A stretch of 64,000 nucleotides of DNA from assembly GCF_016920785.2 (NCBI RefSeq), contig NW_024609857.1, positions 69,376,252 to 69,440,251 of the forward strand, given 5' to 3'. Positions 23,211-34,207 of the stretch are shown one piece after another (position 1 is the stretch's first letter; each line of letters starts with the position of its first letter). Both the position numbers and the translations under genes were made by a program. This DNA is from Ixodes scapularis. Its lineage: Eukaryota; Arthropoda; Arachnida; Ixodida; Ixodidae. Below the pieces are notes generated by a model that had not been told where the DNA came from, searched no databases, and was given only the letters and a program-made list of their open reading frames with translations.

Positions 23211-26200
23211 ATGGGTACAACAAAAACCCGCCTCAGCCATTTTCAAATGATTACAGCCATGGACGAAGGCGATATTCGCCTCGTGAAAGGTATGTCCTCG
23301 GTATCTTTTTACTTGAATGTACATATCTGTCTTATCATAAATGCGTGTGTTGTAGATGAAAGAAGCGCCCGCGGGGCTAGCTCGGAGCAACGCTCGGAGC
23401 AACGCCCGGAGCTTCGATTGCGACTGCCGGCGTGGCCGCCCGTGCGCTGCGCGCGTCGTTCATCGCTAGGTGTTCGCGCTTCAAACTTTGGCTTCGCTTG
23501 CACTTATTGCATGATGTAAAAGACATTCTGCAGAACTGCCGAAGCACCAAAGAGCTTGGTAGATTTGCACGTACACGCACAGCGCGGGGCGGGTCGCACG
23601 CCTGTCCGTCGTCACTTTATTTGGACTGTTTACTTCGAATCTCTCTTACATACAAGGGGAGTGGGTAGCGCCAGTGAAGAGTAGCTAAACTCGGAGCATG
23701 CCTCTTGGTGCTTACAAAACACACGAACGGTCTATCGCATCAGATGTGGGCAAAGCGTCCCAGCGAAAAGGGAGGAAACCATTGCTGGCAGTGTTGCACT
23801 TACTATGTACAAGCCCCGTTGTTTTTACGTCCTATTAGAGGCTCGTAGTAAGGTATGCATTATTTATTGCTTTTCAGTACCCATCTCCCTTGCAACGATC
23901 CTGGAGTATGTGGGAGACAGTAAGAGGTGTCTCATTGAAGGCGAAGATGTTCTGAATTGCGAGCACGTAATAGAATGCAGCGTCGCGCCCGGGCCAGCTT
24001 TGGGTGTCCTTCGCGTCGTAGGCTACGTGCTGCAATCGTCAGCGCTCCACGGCGAGCCACACACCGTGAATTTGGATCTTAGCCACAGAGAGATCCTAAG
24101 CATTTCCTGTTCATCCGTGGCAGGGTAAGGGGTCATTTCTTACTGATTATTCGCTTAAACTAGATTCAAAGAATGCTTTTGTTTTCAGTTTGCTTTGGGG
24201 GGGGAGTCCTCTCTAATTCAGGTTCAGCACATTTCAGTGGTGTATTATTCATGATGGGTGGCTTTTGGGTTGTCATACGGTGTACATGTTACTGAAATTT
24301 AAACCTGGGATTGAACAATTGACTGTTTACTTTGGTGTTGCTCCCAGGAACTCAAGCCGGTGCAAGCACTGTGTAGCTGTGCTGCTTAAGGCAAACCGGA
24401 TGCGTGAACTACCGCAGCTCTCAAGTACTGATTTACCACAGGCGTGGGATCAGCACGCCAAAGAGGTTGTGAAAGTCAAGTATGCCTCAACGACGCTGAA
24501 AAAGGTTCCTTTCTGTCCAAAGGTAAGTTCCAGCTCTCATGACATTGTGAACAAAAAGACTCACCAATCTTCCTCTGTCATCTCGGCGCCAAGCCCAGTT
24601 TCCAAGTATGCCATCTGTGGCATTTTCATCGCTAGTTTTGTTGATCCAAGGACCACTTGTTGAGAAAGTGTTGAGTGGTCGTTGTCAGAAGCTGCGGTGT
24701 CTGACTCAATCGAGCATTAATTTACTTGTCAACATCCAGGAGCACGTCGAATTTTGGCTTCTCATATCACGGTAAAATAATGTGGGCTGAATGGAAAATA
24801 CAGATCACTAGTCAATATTTTAATGCAAATAGCGACGAACTTTTAATGTCCCATGGACTAGTTGCAAAAAGGATACATTACGCTCTTTTGTTCCAAAAAT
24901 GTTGTCGGTTCCGGTTACTTTAATCACTGCGTCAAGTCTTGTGGTTGGGGCATAGCTGTGGAACATAAGAGCCTCTTGCAGCTTGTGTACGTGAACAACC
25001 TTTTTCCCTTGTAGTGTCGTGACCTGCAGATCTGAATTTAAATAATTTCAGTTTCAACGCCCTGCACTGCCCCCTGTGGAACCTAATATTCTTGGGCGAC
25101 TGAAGAAAGACCTCCCATATGCGTGCTCGATTGCAAGCCACGAGCGGAAACGGCCACACGCGGGTAAGATTTGGTTTACTTGTCGAATTCATGAGGGCAA
25201 CCTTTATTCCTTCAACCTCGTGGAATTTTGCAATGGCATGACAACCATGGTGCAGTGCCAAACGATGCAGCATCATTACAGAGCTTTTCCACATAAAACT
25301 AAACCTGGGTACACACCTGATGTAAAGCCTGTTGACATCTCATAATGTGAGCGCAACATGTGTTGGTTTGCATCGGGTCATGAATTTAGCGCACCTTCCT
25401 GATATGTTTTACCCATATTCCTGGAAACCATTCAGGCAGATAGAACTAGGACATCCAGATTGTTGAAAAGAATCTGCCAAGAACTAGATAATGTCCTTGA
25501 ATAAATGGCTTGGCACAAATAAAAGTCTATACTGCATTTCAGGACAGGCGAGTGGAGCATCATGCTCTTCTGTGGTGGCATCTCGTCCACCGAACCTGCT
25601 GGAAGTACTGTGGCGAATGCCAGAAGAAGAGCTCCAGAACGTCCTGACAGTGCTGAAGCGTGTACTAACCAAGGACGTCATTGCAGAAATTGAGCGCAGA
25701 ACAAAAGCACAAGCTGCAGAGCCCCAGTGGATGATGTACAGGAAGGGCATGGCCACGGCATCAAATAATCTGCCACTCATTCCGCACATGGCTGGCGTCT
25801 GTAAAAAAACCGGCGGTACATCCTAGACCACACAATGTCGGCGGTCTGCTCGATCTGGTGCTGAGGTTGAACACTTTTCAATCTGCCTCCATGAAGAGGG
25901 GTCAGGAGAGCGAAGGGAACGCCAAGTTGAAGTACCTTAATGTACTAACTAAGGATGGTCACTGCGCCAGGATTGACAACATGGGTTTCATGGTATGGGA
26001 GGAGATGCCCTTCCTAGGATGTTCCCCTGACGGCATAGTCACGTATAAATGCCAGTGCTGCCCAGGCAGAAGAAATCTATTAGAGGTGAAATGCCCAAAT
26101 GTATTGAGCAACTCTTTTCTTAAAAATGGAAAGGACCCCAAATCATGCAATTACACCCAGACACAGATCGGTATGGGAGTCACAGGTACCGACAGCTGTG

Positions 26201-26325
26201 ACTACTTCGTCTATGAGTCGGATAAGGTCTGGAAGCTGGTAAACATTAAGTTCAGCCGAAATATTTGGATGAATGTGTCGAGGCGGTCCGCTTCATTTAC
26301 TTGGAGTACTTGTTCCGTGCTCTGA
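23211..26325 (+). CDS. SWIM zinc-finger / YqaJ-type nuclease, 5 exons
   Basis: Exons 23211-23289, 23878-24124, 24348-24522, 25052-25163 and 25543-26325 join with matching codon phase at all four GT/AG introns. The SWIM motif spans intron 2: ISCSS from exon 2 and RCKHCVAVLL from exon 3 give Cys...Cys-X-His. Exon 5 holds the YqaJ/lambda-exonuclease-like fold: W..YRKGMATAS, a Glu in GQESEGNA, GCSPDGIV (Asp), LLEVKCP (Glu-X-Lys) and QTQIGMGVTG (Gln); the catalytic set is complete. One base change in the A-run at 25803-25809 shifts the frame between 'AGVCKK' and the rest of the domain. The start ATG at 23211 is a choice; the frame is also open upstream to 23106. Probable role: nuclease or end-processing partner of the neighbouring transposase (inference). 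Confidence 0.78.
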
Positions 26326-26570
26326 AAGGTTTGTTATGATAAAGGCCGTGTTTTTGTGTTCACTTTCGAGGCATTAAGCAAGAACACCTCACACATGGTC
26401 ATTTTCGCAAATGTAACAGGTAGTTTAATAAAACAAATAGGTACATGACAACAGGAGAAACAATGTTACTTGGAGTTTTTAGTATGTTCCTTCATTGGCT
26501 AGACATGGCATGACATTGAAAGTGAATATTTGAGAGAAGTCTCTGATTGGGGTGCTACAATAAATAAAGC
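26326..26570. other. 3' flank of SWIM/YqaJ gene
   Basis: Contains 'aataaaac' near 26420, a possible poly-A signal. No gene seen. Confidence 0.4.
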
Positions 26571-26599
26571 GATGACACTAACCAAATCCGTAAATAGGA

Positions 26600-26645
26600 A
26601 AACCCTACGTTTCGGAACAAACTCGGTTCCTTCGCCAGGGTTAGT
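26600..26645 (-). ncRNA. Hammerhead-ribozyme-like motif, left arm
   Basis: Read on the minus strand: a stem I strand (aaccc), then a core tggcga where CUGANGA is expected, stem II with ggaacc and a decayed partner (tgttcc), gaa, the palindrome acgt as a two-base-pair stem III, a at the cleavage position, then gggtt closing stem I. The core has A to G at the third position, so this copy is unlikely to be active. Confidence 0.5.
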
Positions 26646-26745
26646 CTGCGGTTGTGGTCGTCAAGGAGCAGCATTTTTTGTTTTCTTCTGGTACGGTGGT
26701 TCAAGAAAACAAAAAAAATAATGCTCCTCGCCGGCCATAGCCGCA

Positions 26746-26790
26746 GTCTACCCCTGACGAAGGAACCGAGTTGGTTCCGAAACAAAGGGC
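26746..26790 (+). ncRNA. Hammerhead-ribozyme-like motif, right arm
   Basis: On the plus strand: taccc, the intact core ctgacga, one extra a, stem II ggaacc-gagtt-ggttcc with six perfect pairs, then gaa. Stem III has lost its acgt palindrome (acaa instead), so stem I closure through 'aggg' is shifted. The two arms complement each other's defects, and their consensus fits a minimal type I hammerhead. An extra A after the CUGANGA box has been described in a viroid hammerhead. Confidence 0.55.
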
Positions 26791-26886
26791 TTCCTTATTT
26801 ACGGATTTGGTTAGTGTTATCCCTCCATTTGTTTATGACAAACAAGGGTGCTATTTAGTGTTTACATCCCCTTATTTCTTTTAAAA

Positions 26887-28006
26887 TTACAAAAACTTGT
26901 CATGGGCAAAAATTGGAGGCGAAAGGTTCACAATTCCTGCCACCAATTTCATTACATCGTCAAAGAGGGGCATCAGGTGCGTTGGAAAGCGCTGCTGGAG
27001 TATTCTGAACACTTTCAAGCGTTGAATATCACGTTCAACGTGTACCCTCGCGCGGGCTATGTCTTGATTCAGCACTGCATCTCTGCGCGACATTCGTTGT
27101 TTGTTCCTCAAGAAAGGTGGTCGAACGAGTTCTACTCTGGCATCATCGCACAGCTTGTCAATTAAAAACCCTTCGTCCACCCTGACTTCTTCAAGTGGGG
27201 AGCACTTTTCGAGAACTTTCGATTCCTTTGTGATGAAGCAGTCGGAAGTTCTTCCTCCATAAGCGTTGCTTACAAAGGTTATCATGCCAGTTGGGGCACA
27301 CCCAATCAGCACTTTTGCGGTGTACGTCTTTTTGTAGTGGCTGTAAGTGATTATTCGTGATATCAGGTCAGCTGGCCTCTGTATGGCTATCTCTGTACAG
27401 TCAAGGATGATCTTAGTGTGAGGAAATTTTCTAAAATACACTGTAAGGTTTTCCTCGACTGACTCGTCGGATGGAATAAAGACGGCAGCACCAAGCACGT
27501 GACTCAGGATACAGATTGCCGTCTTCAGGTTTTCGGATGCAGTTGTTCTGTGAACACCAAACAAAATAGCCAAGAAGCTAATAGAAACGTTGTGGTAGAG
27601 CTTCACCATTACCATCAAAACAAGGTCACCCGAACACAGATAACAAGCCTTCAAAGTCATCTGCTTTCTCACATTATCAAACTCCGTTACAATGTTTTTC
27701 ATCAACTGTAGTGAACCAACACCAGAAAGAATAGCAAGCTCTTTGTCGGATTTTACCATCGACAACGAAATTCGGGGCCCTTGCTTCTGCTTCAATAGGG
27801 TGTCCACTTGAACGCACGAATCTACTTGGAAGGGTGATCCTGTGGTAAGCAGCGACTTCTCGGTCCCTAAATAAAATGAGAGCAAATATGATGTTAGCAT
27901 GGAAACCACACACCTGGCCATCTCGACTCGTGACGGTTGTGAAAGTACACATTTGATCACAAAACATACCGAAAACTGATGATATAGAATCGAATGGAGA
28001 GCTCAT
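26887..28006 (-). CDS. DDE_Tnp_4 transposase (PIF/Harbinger-like), 2 exons
   Basis: Exon 1, 28006-27970 (MSSPFDSISSVF), is joined in phase across a 103-bp GT/AG intron to exon 2, 27866-26887, giving 338 residues with no stop. A helix-turn-helix-like stretch (FLAILFGVHRTTASENLKT) precedes the DDE domain. The first Asp is in ILDCTEIAIQRP and the second in YGGRTSD; the expected acidic third position falls in RVHVERDIQRLK. VDEGFLI and LIGCAPTGMITFVS are further family signatures. There is no N-terminal THAP domain, which many relatives have. Length and completeness suggest it could be translated. It would excise and insert the element; the convergent YqaJ gene is its likely partner. Confidence 0.85.
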
Positions 28007-28529
28007 TTATCAACGGTGTTCCTGGGTCAAGCTACAGCGCATCGCACCGGTGTGCTCGGAGAAGCAGCGGGTGCGGTAGTGCATTTCGGTTTGCTTGATG
28101 GGCTAAGAAATTTTACTCGTTGTTAAAGGTCAGGTTCAACTACAAAAAAAAAAAAAAGAATGCCGAGAAAATATGTCTCCGTATTCAAATAAATAAAGTA
28201 TATTGATAGTGGCCCTTGGCACAGAAGCGAGGTGTCCGTTTTGTTGCAGCCAAACCTATGCTTGGTAGCCTCGCCTAACAGAATGTGGCAAAAAGTATGA
28301 CATAACTCTTAGTCACTGGTTTTGGGACACTTTGGTTCAATATCACACACTGTTGTGAGATACAATGAGAATCGAAATTGTGCATTTTGATTACCTGTGT
28401 AATTACTGGTAAACGCATAGTCGAATCTTTACTGACGAAAGACAAGCTATGTCACCCATTCTTGCATCAAAGCCGAAGTTTGAGCAGAAGTGCACTCTAA
28501 ACTAGTTATAAGAGACCTTGATGGTTACC
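28007..28529. other. Flank between transposase and CR1 3' end
   Basis: Contains a poly-A run (28144-28156) and no gene. The right terminus of the two-gene transposon probably lies here but was not found. Confidence 0.4.
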
Positions 28530-28554
28530 ATTCATTCATTCATTCATTCATTTA
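28530..28554 (-). repeat. (ATTC)n tail at CR1-like 3' end
   Basis: On the element's strand this is a (GAAT)n run closing the 3' UTR. CR1/L2-group LINEs commonly end in short tandem repeats instead of poly-A. A run of 12 G (plus strand 28595-28606) lies inside the 3' UTR. Confidence 0.85.
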
Positions 28555-28710
28555 TTGTACCCTTAAGGGCCCTTCTTCAAGGTCATTACATAAGGGGGGG
28601 GGGGGGTTGTCATACATGAAAAAATACAAGAACAAAGCACCAGGTGTTGCAGCTAACAATGCTGCACTTGCATAAGATGTGAAAAAAATACAATGATTGA
28701 TTCTTAGTAA

Positions 28711-30532
28711 AAACGTGAAATTATAGCATCATGATACAAGGTGGGGTCATCAATGGCCACTATATCAGGTGGCAGGTTGTTCCAGTCTATGATGGTCTGT
28801 GGGAAGAAAGATTGGTTAAAATAATTAGTGCGACCAGTGATCCGCGACACATGGCGTTAGTGGTTTAGCCGTGATGATGATCTGCTAGGAGGAAGAAGCA
28901 GTGAGGAACGTAGTATTGGGTGAAAATGGTAAACCTTATGAAACAAACTTAAGCGTTTTATTTTACGTCGTACGTTGAGAGTTTGGATATCGAGCTGACG
29001 TTTGAGAGATGAAACACTAGTCGTTGGGAAATAGTCGTTTAGGATAAATCTAACAGCACGATTTTGGATGGACTCAAGATGGCTGATGAGATAGGCTTGG
29101 TGTGGGCTCCAAATGGCTGATGCGTATTCCAATTTCGGTCGCACATATGTTTCGTAGGCAAATTTTCGTAAGTGAGAGGGCGCTTCTTTCAAATTTCGTT
29201 TGATGTACCCCAGAGTCCGGGAAGCTTCTGCCCCAATAGTTTCGATGTGGTGGTTCCAGATTAGATCACTCGTCAGCGTTACACCGAGGTATTTATAATA
29301 TGATGTAGAGTCAACTAGGTCGGAGCCAATAAAATATGAAAAGTTTTCTTGTTGTTTTTTTCCGAGTAAAGCGAACCAGCTTGCATTTTGACATATTCAA
29401 TGACATAAGCCATTTGGAGCACCAAGCATAAATTAAACTTAAATCACTTTGAAGCTGAAGATGGTTTTTGTGAGAATTAATTTTGCGATACAGAACACAG
29501 TCATCCGCGAAGAGACAGATGCTAGACGTGATTGAGTTAGGCAAATCGTTAATAAATATTAGAAACAGTAAAGGTCTAAGAACGGATCCCTGAGGAACCC
29601 CAGAAACGATGCGACTGCAGTTTGATTTATGGTTGTTAGCAACAGTGAACTGGGTACGAGAAAAAAGAAAGTCACGTATCCAGGAGACAACAAGAGGGTC
29701 AATGCTAAGACAAGAAAGTTTATCGATTAGGCGATGATGAGGAACCCTGTCGAATGCCTTCGAGAAATCAAGGAACAAGGCATCTGTTTGGCTTAGTGAG
29801 TCAGTATTAGTGAAAAGTTCATGAGTGAACTCTACAAGTTGCGTTTCGCACGAGAAGCCCCTCCGAAAACCATGCTGGCGTTTGTAAAAAAAGTTATTTT
29901 CTTCTAGGTGGGAAATAACGTGAGAAACTATTACATGCTCAAGACGTTTGGACGCAATGAAGGTTAATGAAATGGGGCGGTAGTTCGAGGGCAGCTTACG
30001 ATCGCCGCTTTTAAAGACTGGAACGACCTTGCCCAGCTTCCAGTCCAAGGGTAAGCAACCTTGCTCCAGTGACTGAGAAAAGATCAATTTAAGACACTCA
30101 CTAGATGTAACTTTGGTATTGCTAAGAATTTTCGGGTTTATATTATCAAAACCACAAGATGACGCTAGTTTTAATCTTTCTATGAGGTGAAGTATTCCAT
30201 CGGCTGAAATGTCAATGGAAGCCATGGGTACAAAGTCGGACAAGGGTAAACATGGAATATCAGTGGTATTTTCACAGGTGAACGCAGAAGAGAAATAATT
30301 ATTTAATACAGTAGCGCAATGAAGCTCAGATACAGCGACTCCATTTTCGTCCTGAAGATGAATCGAATGAGTGCCTCTAGGCGAAAATATTTTCCAAAAC
30401 TTCTGGGGATTAGAGCGCAAAATTCTTGGTAAATCTGAAGAGAAGAATTTCTGTTTTGACGATCTAATACTTTTTGTATAACTTTTGAGGCACGCAAAAT
30501 ATTCATTCCAAACAGAGTTAAGGCCACGGTCC
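28711..30532 (-). pseudogene. CR1-like ORF2, RT and C-terminal part
   Basis: From the insert boundary the frame reads the linker (WNEYFACLKSYTKSIRSS), NPQKFW, NYRPISLTFIASKRLE, HGFRRGFSCETQLVE, FLDFSKAFDRVPHH, GVPQGSVLRPLLF and the catalytic LFADDCVLYR. One frameshift lies near 29340-29362, in a T/G homopolymer-rich stretch. After it the thumb/C-terminal part (YYKYLGVTL, YVRPKLEYASAIWSPH) continues. A TAA at 28859-28857 interrupts ...SRLNH, and the family ending (FFPQTIIDWNNLPPDIV) runs to a stop near 28711. Two lesions in total. Confidence 0.88.
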
Positions 30533-31718
30533 CACTGAATGTGGCAGTATAGGTACTTTTTGGCAGGTCATTACTCACCTCCTTTTAAATACTGTTTTGT
30601 GGGATTGATGTCATTCGAAAGGCAATGCAATCCTCTTTCATTTTATATTATGTGTGTGTTGGTGTTTACTGTTCATGCGGGTTTGTAGCCTTGCGAATAT
30701 GATGGCGCGGACCCTCACTTGCTCCGCTAGTTCATGTTTTATGAACGATCCGTTAAAGATAACACGGTTCCAATAGAGCAGTTTTGTTAAGATGATGTCG
30801 GAGCAGAATGTAACGATACACTTTTTTGGTATTTCCACTACTTTGTTTTTTTCATCCTTCGAAATATTGCCCTTAAATTGAGATTTTTCCGCACAAATAT
30901 TTTTGTAATGACAAGAGCTAGGACAATGACATTAGCTACAGGTGTAGTGCTTATAATTGGTAATATGCAGAAAAAAATTTAATGTTGTGTAAAATTTTTT
31001 TGTTTAGATATTGTATATCAAATGTAGCACTTTTTTGTGCTTCGAGTCATGGTACTTCAAATGCCGCTGACGAAATAATTAAACTATGAAAAAATCTTTT
31101 ATAACATTTAGAGCTACAATGGTTGCCCAAGAGGTGGACGATGGCTTTTTTTCATTTTCAAAGTCATAACGCTCCAGGAGCCCTTCAAACTTACCTGTTT
31201 TTGACGCATATCTTTTTTGGACATCAAACAGATTTATTGGCCTCTAATAACATTTATTGTTTGGAATAGATATACATTGCGATGTATTAGATTCTCAGAA
31301 TGATATTGCTTTGGTTTTTTAATAGGTGTAGTGCTTAGCTAATTTTAAAAACAATTAAGAACTGTTTGGGCGTTTTGTTGCGCTACCTGGCGGATGGCAG
31401 ACAAACTGCTGATTTCTAATGTTCAAAAAATTTCCGAGGGCGGCGTTGGCGTCTGTATCATCATCAATCTCCGTGTCTTTTTACCTTCACATTTAAAAAA
31501 TATATTGGAAGATTTACTATCGATAAATGAATGGTTTAAGTACTGGGTCAGGTTAATAAATCTAAGACAAATAATTACACAAGCGTAGCGTGATATAATG
31601 TGTTCATTATTCCATATGATTTCAATCAATGAACAATAAAGACGAAGAGGAAAAGAATACACCCACTGATCAGTGAATACACCCGAGTTCACTTCATGCC
31701 TAGAGTCACTAAATGAGC

Positions 31719-31880
31719 TCTAAAGCCTAGTTCACATGCAGCGGTTTTGGCCCTAGAGCGGCGCGATTTCTGCCGTCGCGGCGCTCTGGCCAGCACCAGC
31801 AATTCTGCGGCACGAGCGCCGCGACGGCGGAAATCGCGCCGCTTTAGGGCCAAAATCGCTGCATGTGAAACACGCTTCAG
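31719..31880. mobile_element. Hairpin MITE, about 160 bp
   Basis: Left arm taaagcctagttcacatgca followed by gcggttttggccctagagcg; the right arm is its reverse complement, ending tgcatgtgaaacacgctt. The arms are ~70 bp and GC-rich with a short loop. The end sequence resembles the MITE at 8784-8991 and the element at 20041. Confidence 0.85.
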
Positions 31881-31913
31881 GTGTCGGCACTCCGTTCCCC
31901 AAAATTGTTTTGG

Positions 31914-32520
31914 GCGCCGCCATTTTGGGTCTTGTTCAGAGCAAACACTACTGCCGATCATCATGATCCAAAAGTACGACTTCCTCGGCGTTAGATGCGG
32001 TGCAAGGAAGATGATGCAATATGCAATGCTCTGTCGCGGGTTGTCTAAACATTTGAGGAGGACGGAAAAGCGTTTCCTGTGATTTTAGATAAAGCTTCAG
32101 ATAACTGGCGACCATGATTTTAGGCCACAATATGGCCAAGTGTCGTTACTCTGAACCGTAGCTAATTTACTGGCACAAGCGGGAACAATGAGGAAGAGGC
32201 AGGTGTCAAAAGGTAGTGGCTTGTAGAATCCACGGGGCTTACGTCATGGCCCCTCCAGGTATTACAAGCCTATCATGAACAAGAGCATGAATAGTGTCAT
32301 TAAATAAGCTACGCTTCAGTGTAGCGACACTTGGCCATATTGTGGCTTAAAATCATGGTTGCCAGTTATTTGAAGCTTTATCTGAAATCACAAGAAATGC
32401 TTTTCCGTCCTCCACTTTAAACAGTTTGCGACAAAGCAAAGCAACAGTACATGAGCTTCCTAACACCGAATCTAATGCCGAGGTGCGCCTGCTCTGCTCA
32501 AGCCCGAAAATGGCGGCGTT
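31914..32520. mobile_element. Large foldback, arms ~200-240 bp
   Basis: 31914-32153 and 32317-32520 are inverted copies. Shared blocks include gccgccattttgggtctt, cctcggcgttagat, gaggacggaaaagc, gataaagcttca and ggccacaatatggccaagtg. Loop length is 163 bp. The arms have diverged by small indels and substitutions. No convincing ORF survives in either arm. Confidence 0.85.
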
Positions 32521-34002
32521 CACAACACTGTCGGGGAAGAGACTGCCGATAGTCTAAGCGCAGCTCATTTATTGGCTCTACTTCCCTCAAATCTCCTTTC
32601 CCCCTGACTGAAACTGAAACTAAATATGAATAATACATTATTATTATACGTTATTTAGTCATAACCAACTACACATAATGAGAGAAGGAAGCAGCCTGGT
32701 AGGAAAAACGCAGGTTTTATGTGCAACCGTTCTACCGTCTCAAAAGAAAGAACGCGCGAGCTTGCGCTGGTTTAAAAAAAAATACGATCCAAAGAAAAAA
32801 GGCGGCATGCTGTGTTCTTTGTGATTGTGCGTCGAATTGCAAATTGTTCCGGGTATGTTTATACAGCCGGAAGTTAGTCTGCCTTAGTGGGCGTCTGGTG
32901 TCTCAGCTATAGATGAACAATTTAGCCAGTGCGGTACAACCGCAAACCTGGGGTCTTTAACGTGCACCACGCAGTAGTGATACACGACCGCACGCCGGTA
33001 CGATGCTCTTCCAGATCAAAACGGGCAGGGGCGGGGTGGGTTCTGCAGTGCGAGCTTTCGCTCCACGTGCTCCGAGCTGGCGTGCGCTATACACCTTTGC
33101 AAGTGGGATCCCGGCTTAACCTCGAACCGCGCGCCAAGGTGAGGCGGACCTACTCTCCAGCCAGGACGTTCGCTGGTTGTCGTACAATGTTGCCAAGCGT
33201 CTCTCGCCGAAGCATACACCACTGAGCGCAGAAAGAAATTGAAAAAATAACTATAAAACGTACACGTGTCGTCTTTGACCGCGAAAGAGCACGGATAATT
33301 AAATAAAACGCCTACACCGGTAACAAATCGAAAAATTTCGAAAATATCTAAAGTCTCAAGGCGCTCTTCAGAATGCGCCACAAGTCGCATGGCCTTTGCA
33401 TCAACGATGGCTGCGCTCGCGGCAGCTCTGGCTTCCACAACATGCAGGAACAGAGGCTGCGATCGTTATTGGCGACGAGCGCGACCGAAAGCGTCGCTGT
33501 GGTCGGCCTTCCACGATTGGCCGAACGCTGAGTTATGACGTCGGAAAGGGTATATCATCGATGAAAATAAGAGGAATGAAAGAATTTTAATTTTGACGGT
33601 GTTGGAAGTGTTCCTTTGAAAGCGCAATGATTTCAAGCTTCCACCATGCTATTTACAAACACCATCGAACTTGTTGTTTGCAAGGTAATGACGTCACAAA
33701 GGGGAACCGTAGGAGGGCGCCACCATAACTTCTCGCCGCTAATAGAGTCAGCTCCAACCCTTAAAGATGCACCGTCCTACAATATGTGATGCTACGATTC
33801 TGTGTGGATACCTCCTCCTGCGTTCCGAGACAGTAAGTGTGCCGCTAACGTTAGCCATCGGCGATGCAGCAAACGGCACCATCTTGTCATCGCGCACCCC
33901 ACTGACGTGCCCCTAGCGCACCCCAGCATGGCGGAAACGGTACGGGGCGCCAGCATCGCTCAAAATGGCAGCGCACAGGAGCCTTTCTTGCAAACGTGTA
34001 TA
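32521..34002. other. No gene recognised
   Basis: GC-richer patches (32990-33180, 33400-33560) give ORFs on both strands without known motifs. At 33840-33990 'atggcggaaacgg' recurs near small ORFs. Nothing can be assigned. Confidence 0.4.
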
Positions 34003-34155
34003 CTCCGTTTCACCTTATGTTGTACCTCAGAGAAGGCTAGAAGCGCGAGCTCATAGCGTTTTAACATACGAGAGCTTGTGTCGCAGAGATGTGCCCTAGA
34101 GCAAGGAGCTCGCGCTTGTACCTTTTACTGCGGTACATCATAAAGTGAAACAGAG
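34003..34155. mobile_element. Hairpin MITE, 153 bp
   Basis: The ends ctccgtttcacctt and aagtgaaacagag are inverted, with inner matches tgttgtacctcag / cggtacatca and agcgcgagctc / gagctcgcgct. Confidence 0.7.
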
Positions 34156-34184
34156 TAGAGACCATGCACTCGGCCACCGATCCG

Positions 34185-34207
34185 CCCCCCCCCCCCCCCC
34201 CCCCCCC
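34185..34207. repeat. Poly-C tract, 23 C
   Basis: Uninterrupted run of C. The length may be affected by sequencing. Confidence 0.85.

Larger units (their letters stand above)
26571..26823. mobile_element. Foldback, probably Penelope-like terminal repeats
   Basis: The ends gatgacactaaccaaatccg and cggatttggttagtgttatc are inverted, and the two ~115-bp arms remain alignable over their length, with a short A/T-rich centre. Each arm contains a hammerhead-like block (listed separately). Inverted terminal repeats carrying minimal hammerheads are known from Penelope-like retroelements; no Penelope RT is present here, so the assignment is inference. Confidence 0.65.
23211..28006. mobile_element. Two-gene DNA transposon (PIF/Harbinger, ISL2EU-like)
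   Basis: A SWIM/YqaJ gene on the plus strand and a DDE_Tnp_4 transposase on the minus strand face each other with 560 bp between their stops. From memory, the ISL2EU group of Harbinger-related transposons is characterised by a DDE transposase plus a YqaJ-type nuclease. I could not find convincing terminal inverted repeats, so the bounds given are those of the coding regions only. 'aggttcaac' near 22832 and 28131 is a weak candidate for shared ends. Confidence 0.7.

Noticed and set aside
25858..26325. Phage or viral gene, from the 'viral recombinase' label of the YqaJ family
   Set aside because: The domain is the last exon of a spliced gene with a SWIM finger and a neighbouring eukaryotic DDE transposase, which fits a transposon.
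28530..28554. (ATTC)n as an independent microsatellite
   Set aside because: Its position at the end of the CR1-like 3' UTR explains it as the element's tail.
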